Part shown: positions 5,848 to 7,783 of the stretch, one piece after another
Layout: each line of letters begins with the position of its first letter
How positions within the stretch are numbered: the first letter of the stretch is position 1
NCBI GenBank assembly: GCA_035646975.1
Contig: DASROJ010000107.1
Coordinates: 1 to 7,783, forward strand
Origin: DASROJ01 sp035646975
GTDB taxonomy: Bacteria > Acidobacteriota > Polarisedimenticolia > JACPZX01 > DASXTC01
Direction of reading: 5' to 3'
Length of the DNA: 7,783 nucleotides
Notes under the pieces: generated by a model
What the model saw: only the letters and a program-made list of their open reading frames with translations
The model's database searches: none
What the model was told of the DNA's origin: nothing
Position numbers and translations under genes: made by a program

Positions 5848-7488
5848 ATGAACGCGATACTCGCAAAGATCTGCGCTCTGCTGAAGAGCGTGAAACCCGA
5901 GACGCAGATGGCCGCCGCGGTCATCCTCGGGGAGCTGGCGCCGCGAGATCCGTCCGTCATCAAGGCTCTTTCCGCCGCGCTGGGCACCGGCACGCGCGCC
6001 TTTCGTCTCACCGTGCTCGAGACCCTTTCGCAGGTGGCCTCTGCCGCCTCGGTGCCCGACCTCCTGCCGCTTCTCGAGTCTCCCGACGATGACGTGCGCG
6101 ACAAGGCCGCCAGGGCGCTCATCCGGATCGGTCCGTCGGCCATCAAGCCGATCGCGCGGCAGATGCTCGACGCTTCCCCGGTTTCGCGCCGGGGACTCAT
6201 CGCCGTGCTCGCGCGCGTCAAGACGGCCGACTCGATCTCCGCGTTGATGTCCCTTGTCGGATCGGGGCATCCAGAAGCCGCGCGAGAGGCCGCCCAGGCG
6301 CTCGTCACCCTTTCGCACACCATGAGCCGCGCAGAGACCGCCAGGCTGAGGATCGGCGCCGAGAAGGTGCTCAAGGTACCCGTCGACAAGGCCCCTGCGG
6401 GCTCGCTGTCGGCCGCACTCCAGGTCATGATTTCGGTGGGTCAGCCAGGCAATGCGTCAGGACTCACACGCCTCCTCGGCGCCAGGTATCCGGAGCCGGT
6501 TCGGCGCGATGCGCTTTTGGCGATCGCCGGCGTGCTGAAAACCGCCTCGATGCCGATGAAGATCCTGTCGACGATTCTGCCAATCATCCAGGAAGGGCCC
6601 TCGCCGGCATTGCGATCGGCGGCCATCGAGACGCTTTCCGCCGTCGAGCTGCCGCCCGCCTCGGTCGACTCGATGATCAAGCTGCTGGACAACCGCGACC
6701 CGGCTGTGCGGCGATTCGTCGCGCGCAAGCTCGCCGACAAAGGGCTGTCGGGACCCAAGGCGGCGCGCAGGCTCGTGCCCCTGCTCGCCGACGCGGACCC
6801 GTCACTGCGCGACGCCGCCGCGGAATCGCTCGCCAGGCTGCCCGAAGCGGCTCCCCTGCTCATGGAGGAGCTGCTCGCCTGCGACGACATCCACCGCGGC
6901 TGGGTGCTGGCGCATGTCTTGAAGCTTCATGTGTCAAGAATGCGCAAGCCGATTGTCCGGCAGGTGTTCGACAAGGCCGTCGTCGCGCTGACCGTCGATG
7001 ACCGGATCTGGGAGCCAATGCTCTACGTCGTGCGCCATCACGATCCGAAGATCATGTACGCCTGGCTCATGGATGAGGCGGCGCGCTTCAAGAAGGCGCG
7101 CAAGTACACCGAGGCGGAGGCGTGTCTCCGGCCGCTCACGAGAGGCGATCATTTCGACAGTGAGGCTCGATACGAGCTGGCGCTCGCCGGCATCCGGGCG
7201 GCCCGCTCGCGCGGCGGGATCTCTTCGTCGGCTGCTTTCAGCAGCATCGACCTCTTCAAGCAGCTGGTGCGCGATCCCGCATTCCCTCTGCTCGACCGGC
7301 TCAAGAAGGAGCGGACTCACCTGCAGGCGGACGACCTCTATTACCTCGGATTCCATCTTGCCGAGGGCACACCGAGCGAAAGGGAAATCGGCGCGGAGCT
7401 CCTGAAGCTCGTCGCCGCAAGGGCCGGCGCGACGAAACTCGGCAAGTCGGCGCGCAACAAGCTCAGGGCCGAAGGGCTGGCGCTCTGA
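5848..7488 (+). CDS. HEAT-repeat protein with helical, TPR-like C-terminus
   Basis: Encodes 546 residues, probably a cytoplasmic alpha-helical scaffold; there is no signal peptide or membrane helix. Residues about 15-350 form successive helical pairs of HEAT/PBS-lyase type with the usual Asp-Pro/Val-Arg/Ala-Ala-Leu pattern. Clear units end in DDVRDKAARALIRIG (81-95), PEAAREAAQALVTL (142-155), PEPVRRDALLAIAGV (215-229), PALRSAAIETLSAV (253-266), DPAVRRFVARKLADKG (284-299) and DPSLRDAAAESLARL (317-331). Residues about 400-455 (ARKYTEAEACLRPL, then EARYELALAGIRAA) look like one or two TPR-like helix pairs, and the tail (520-546) is Lys/Arg-rich. HEAT proteins usually bind other proteins; the partner here is unknown. 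ATG 5848 is chosen because the repeats begin soon after it, a weak GGGG lies at 5836-5839, and the 69 open codons upstream are Arg/Ser-rich and overlap the uvrA start. The gene is divergent from uvrA. No catalytic motif was recognised. Confidence 0.88.
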   Translation: MNAILAKICALLKSVKPETQMAAAVILGELAPRDPSVIKALSAALGTGTRAFRLTVLETLSQVASAASVPDLLPLLESPDDDVRDKAARALIRIGPSAIKPIARQMLDASPVSRRGLIAVLARVKTADSISALMSLVGSGHPEAAREAAQALVTLSHTMSRAETARLRIGAEKVLKVPVDKAPAGSLSAALQVMISVGQPGNASGLTRLLGARYPEPVRRDALLAIAGVLKTASMPMKILSTILPIIQEGPSPALRSAAIETLSAVELPPASVDSMIKLLDNRDPAVRRFVARKLADKGLSGPKAARRLVPLLADADPSLRDAAAESLARLPEAAPLLMEELLACDDIHRGWVLAHVLKLHVSRMRKPIVRQVFDKAVVALTVDDRIWEPMLYVVRHHDPKIMYAWLMDEAARFKKARKYTEAEACLRPLTRGDHFDSEARYELALAGIRAARSRGGISSSAAFSSIDLFKQLVRDPAFPLLDRLKKERTHLQADDLYYLGFHLAEGTPSEREIGAELLKLVAARAGATKLGKSARNKLRAEGLAL

Positions 7489-7507
7489 TTTTCCTCCCCT
7501 GTTACGT

Positions 7508-7519
7508 TCCAATATTGGA
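7508..7519. promoter_or_regulatory. Perfect 12-bp palindrome abutting a -10 box (candidate operator)
   Basis: TCCAATATTGGA reads the same on both strands and ends exactly where the TATAAT box at 7520-7525 begins, so it fills the inner part of the promoter spacer. A protein bound here would compete with or reshape RNA polymerase contact. It is AT-richer than its surroundings. No second copy was seen in the window. Confidence 0.4.
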
Positions 7520-7525
7520 TATAAT
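7520..7525 (+). promoter_or_regulatory. Consensus -10 box (TATAAT) of the zf-HC2 gene
   Basis: Exact TATAAT, 20 bases upstream of the ATG at 7546, in a short AT-richer patch. Transcription would start near 7532, leaving a leader of about 14 bases that includes AAAGGGA at 7534-7540. There is no convincing -35 hexamer at 16-18 bases upstream, where the sequence is C/T-rich, and no TG at the extended -10 position. The promoter may depend on an activator, possibly one acting at the adjacent palindrome. Confidence 0.45.
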
Positions 7526-7545
7526 CGGCCGTGAAAGGGATTCCA

Positions 7546-7783
7546 ATGCCTAGACCGGACGAGTGTCACCATCCCGCCAATGGGCTCCTGCCCTGGTACG
7601 CCAAGGGAACGCTGCAGGGTGCAGAACTCGAATGGGTGAAGGACCATGTGGAGTCGTGTGACTCCTGCTCCTACGAGTTCGAGTCGCTGACGGCTCCGGC
7701 GGTGAATGAACCGGAGCAGCCGCGGACTCCGGCGCCGGCAAATCCGTCCCGGCGGTCACTCTTGCTGGTGGGCGCGCTGGTGG
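7546..7783 (+). CDS. zf-HC2 zinc-finger, membrane-anchored anti-sigma-like protein (3' partial)
   Basis: The first 79 codons are in the window; the gene runs off the right edge. The N-terminus carries a zinc-binding anti-sigma (ZAS/zf-HC2) pattern: Cys7-His8, then LLPWYAKGTL (14-23), then His34-x3-Cys38-x2-Cys41. In this family the Cys/His cluster holds a small helical domain that grips an ECF sigma factor. A Pro/Ala/Glu-rich stretch follows (about 49-68), and Arg-Arg-Ser then leads into Leu-Leu-Leu-Val-Gly-Ala-Leu-Val at the edge, probably the start of a single transmembrane helix with the zinc domain in the cytoplasm. ATG 7546 has AAAGGGA at 7534-7540 at good spacing. An in-frame GTG at 7531 would add five residues but has no ribosome-binding site. 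It lies 57 bases after the HEAT gene, on the same strand, with its own candidate promoter. No sigma-factor gene precedes it here, so its partner is not shown. Confidence 0.82.
   Translation, partial: MPRPDECHHPANGLLPWYAKGTLQGAELEWVKDHVESCDSCSYEFESLTAPAVNEPEQPRTPAPANPSRRSLLLVGALV

Noticed and set aside
4257..6428. Minus-strand open frame (723 codons) spanning the uvrA start and antisense to the HEAT gene
   Set aside because: It overlaps UvrA in another frame and the HEAT gene on the opposite strand, and runs through the divergent promoter region; composition is low-complexity Arg/Ser/Ala.
7461..7497. Intrinsic terminator at the end of the HEAT gene (short GCC/GGC stem then ATTTTCC)
   Set aside because: The stem is only three to four pairs, lies inside the coding region, and the T-run is short and displaced by more than ten bases.
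1..7783. CRISPR array, insertion sequence, tRNA/rRNA, toxin-antitoxin or defence cassette
   Set aside because: No spaced repeats, terminal inverted repeats with a transposase, cloverleaf-like sequence or small gene pair was seen on reading both strands.

Overview
This is a GC-rich bacterial window of 7.8 kb. It holds two complete genes and two genes cut by the window edges. GC-rich wobble positions, a double-length UvrA, a HEAT-repeat protein and a zinc-binding anti-sigma-like protein fit a free-living high-GC phylum outside the classical model groups, such as Acidobacteriota, Gemmatimonadota or Planctomycetota. The phylum is an inference; no rRNA or tRNA gene is present to settle it.

Layout: (1) 2-97 (+) is the last 31 codons of a probable membrane protein. 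(2) 128-5647 (-) is one 1839-residue protein made of two complete UvrA modules in tandem, with four ATPase domains. It takes up about 70% of the window and converges on gene 1 across a 30-bp gap. (3) 5648-5847 is a divergent control region with a promoter-like element for each side and a perfect 6-bp inverted repeat between them. (4) 5848-7488 (+) is a 546-residue HEAT-repeat protein with a helical C-terminal part. (5) 7489-7545 is a short AT-richer promoter region, with a 12-bp perfect palindrome touching an exact TATAAT. (6) 7546 to the window end (+) is the N-terminus of a zf-HC2-type zinc-binding, membrane-anchored anti-sigma-like protein.

How the parts may work together: the UvrA fusion would supply damage recognition for nucleotide excision repair as a covalently linked pseudo-dimer. 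Its partners UvrB and UvrC are not in the window. The two halves are not equal. The first keeps a full-length insertion-domain segment but has a diverged first motif in its UvrB-binding domain. The second keeps the canonical Arg-Lys-Gly-x-His motif there but has lost most of the insertion domain. This suggests division of labour between the halves and is the most interesting point here. Nothing in the sequence links the HEAT protein or the zinc-binding protein to repair beyond adjacency. No CRISPR array, insertion sequence, RNA gene or defence-type cassette was seen.
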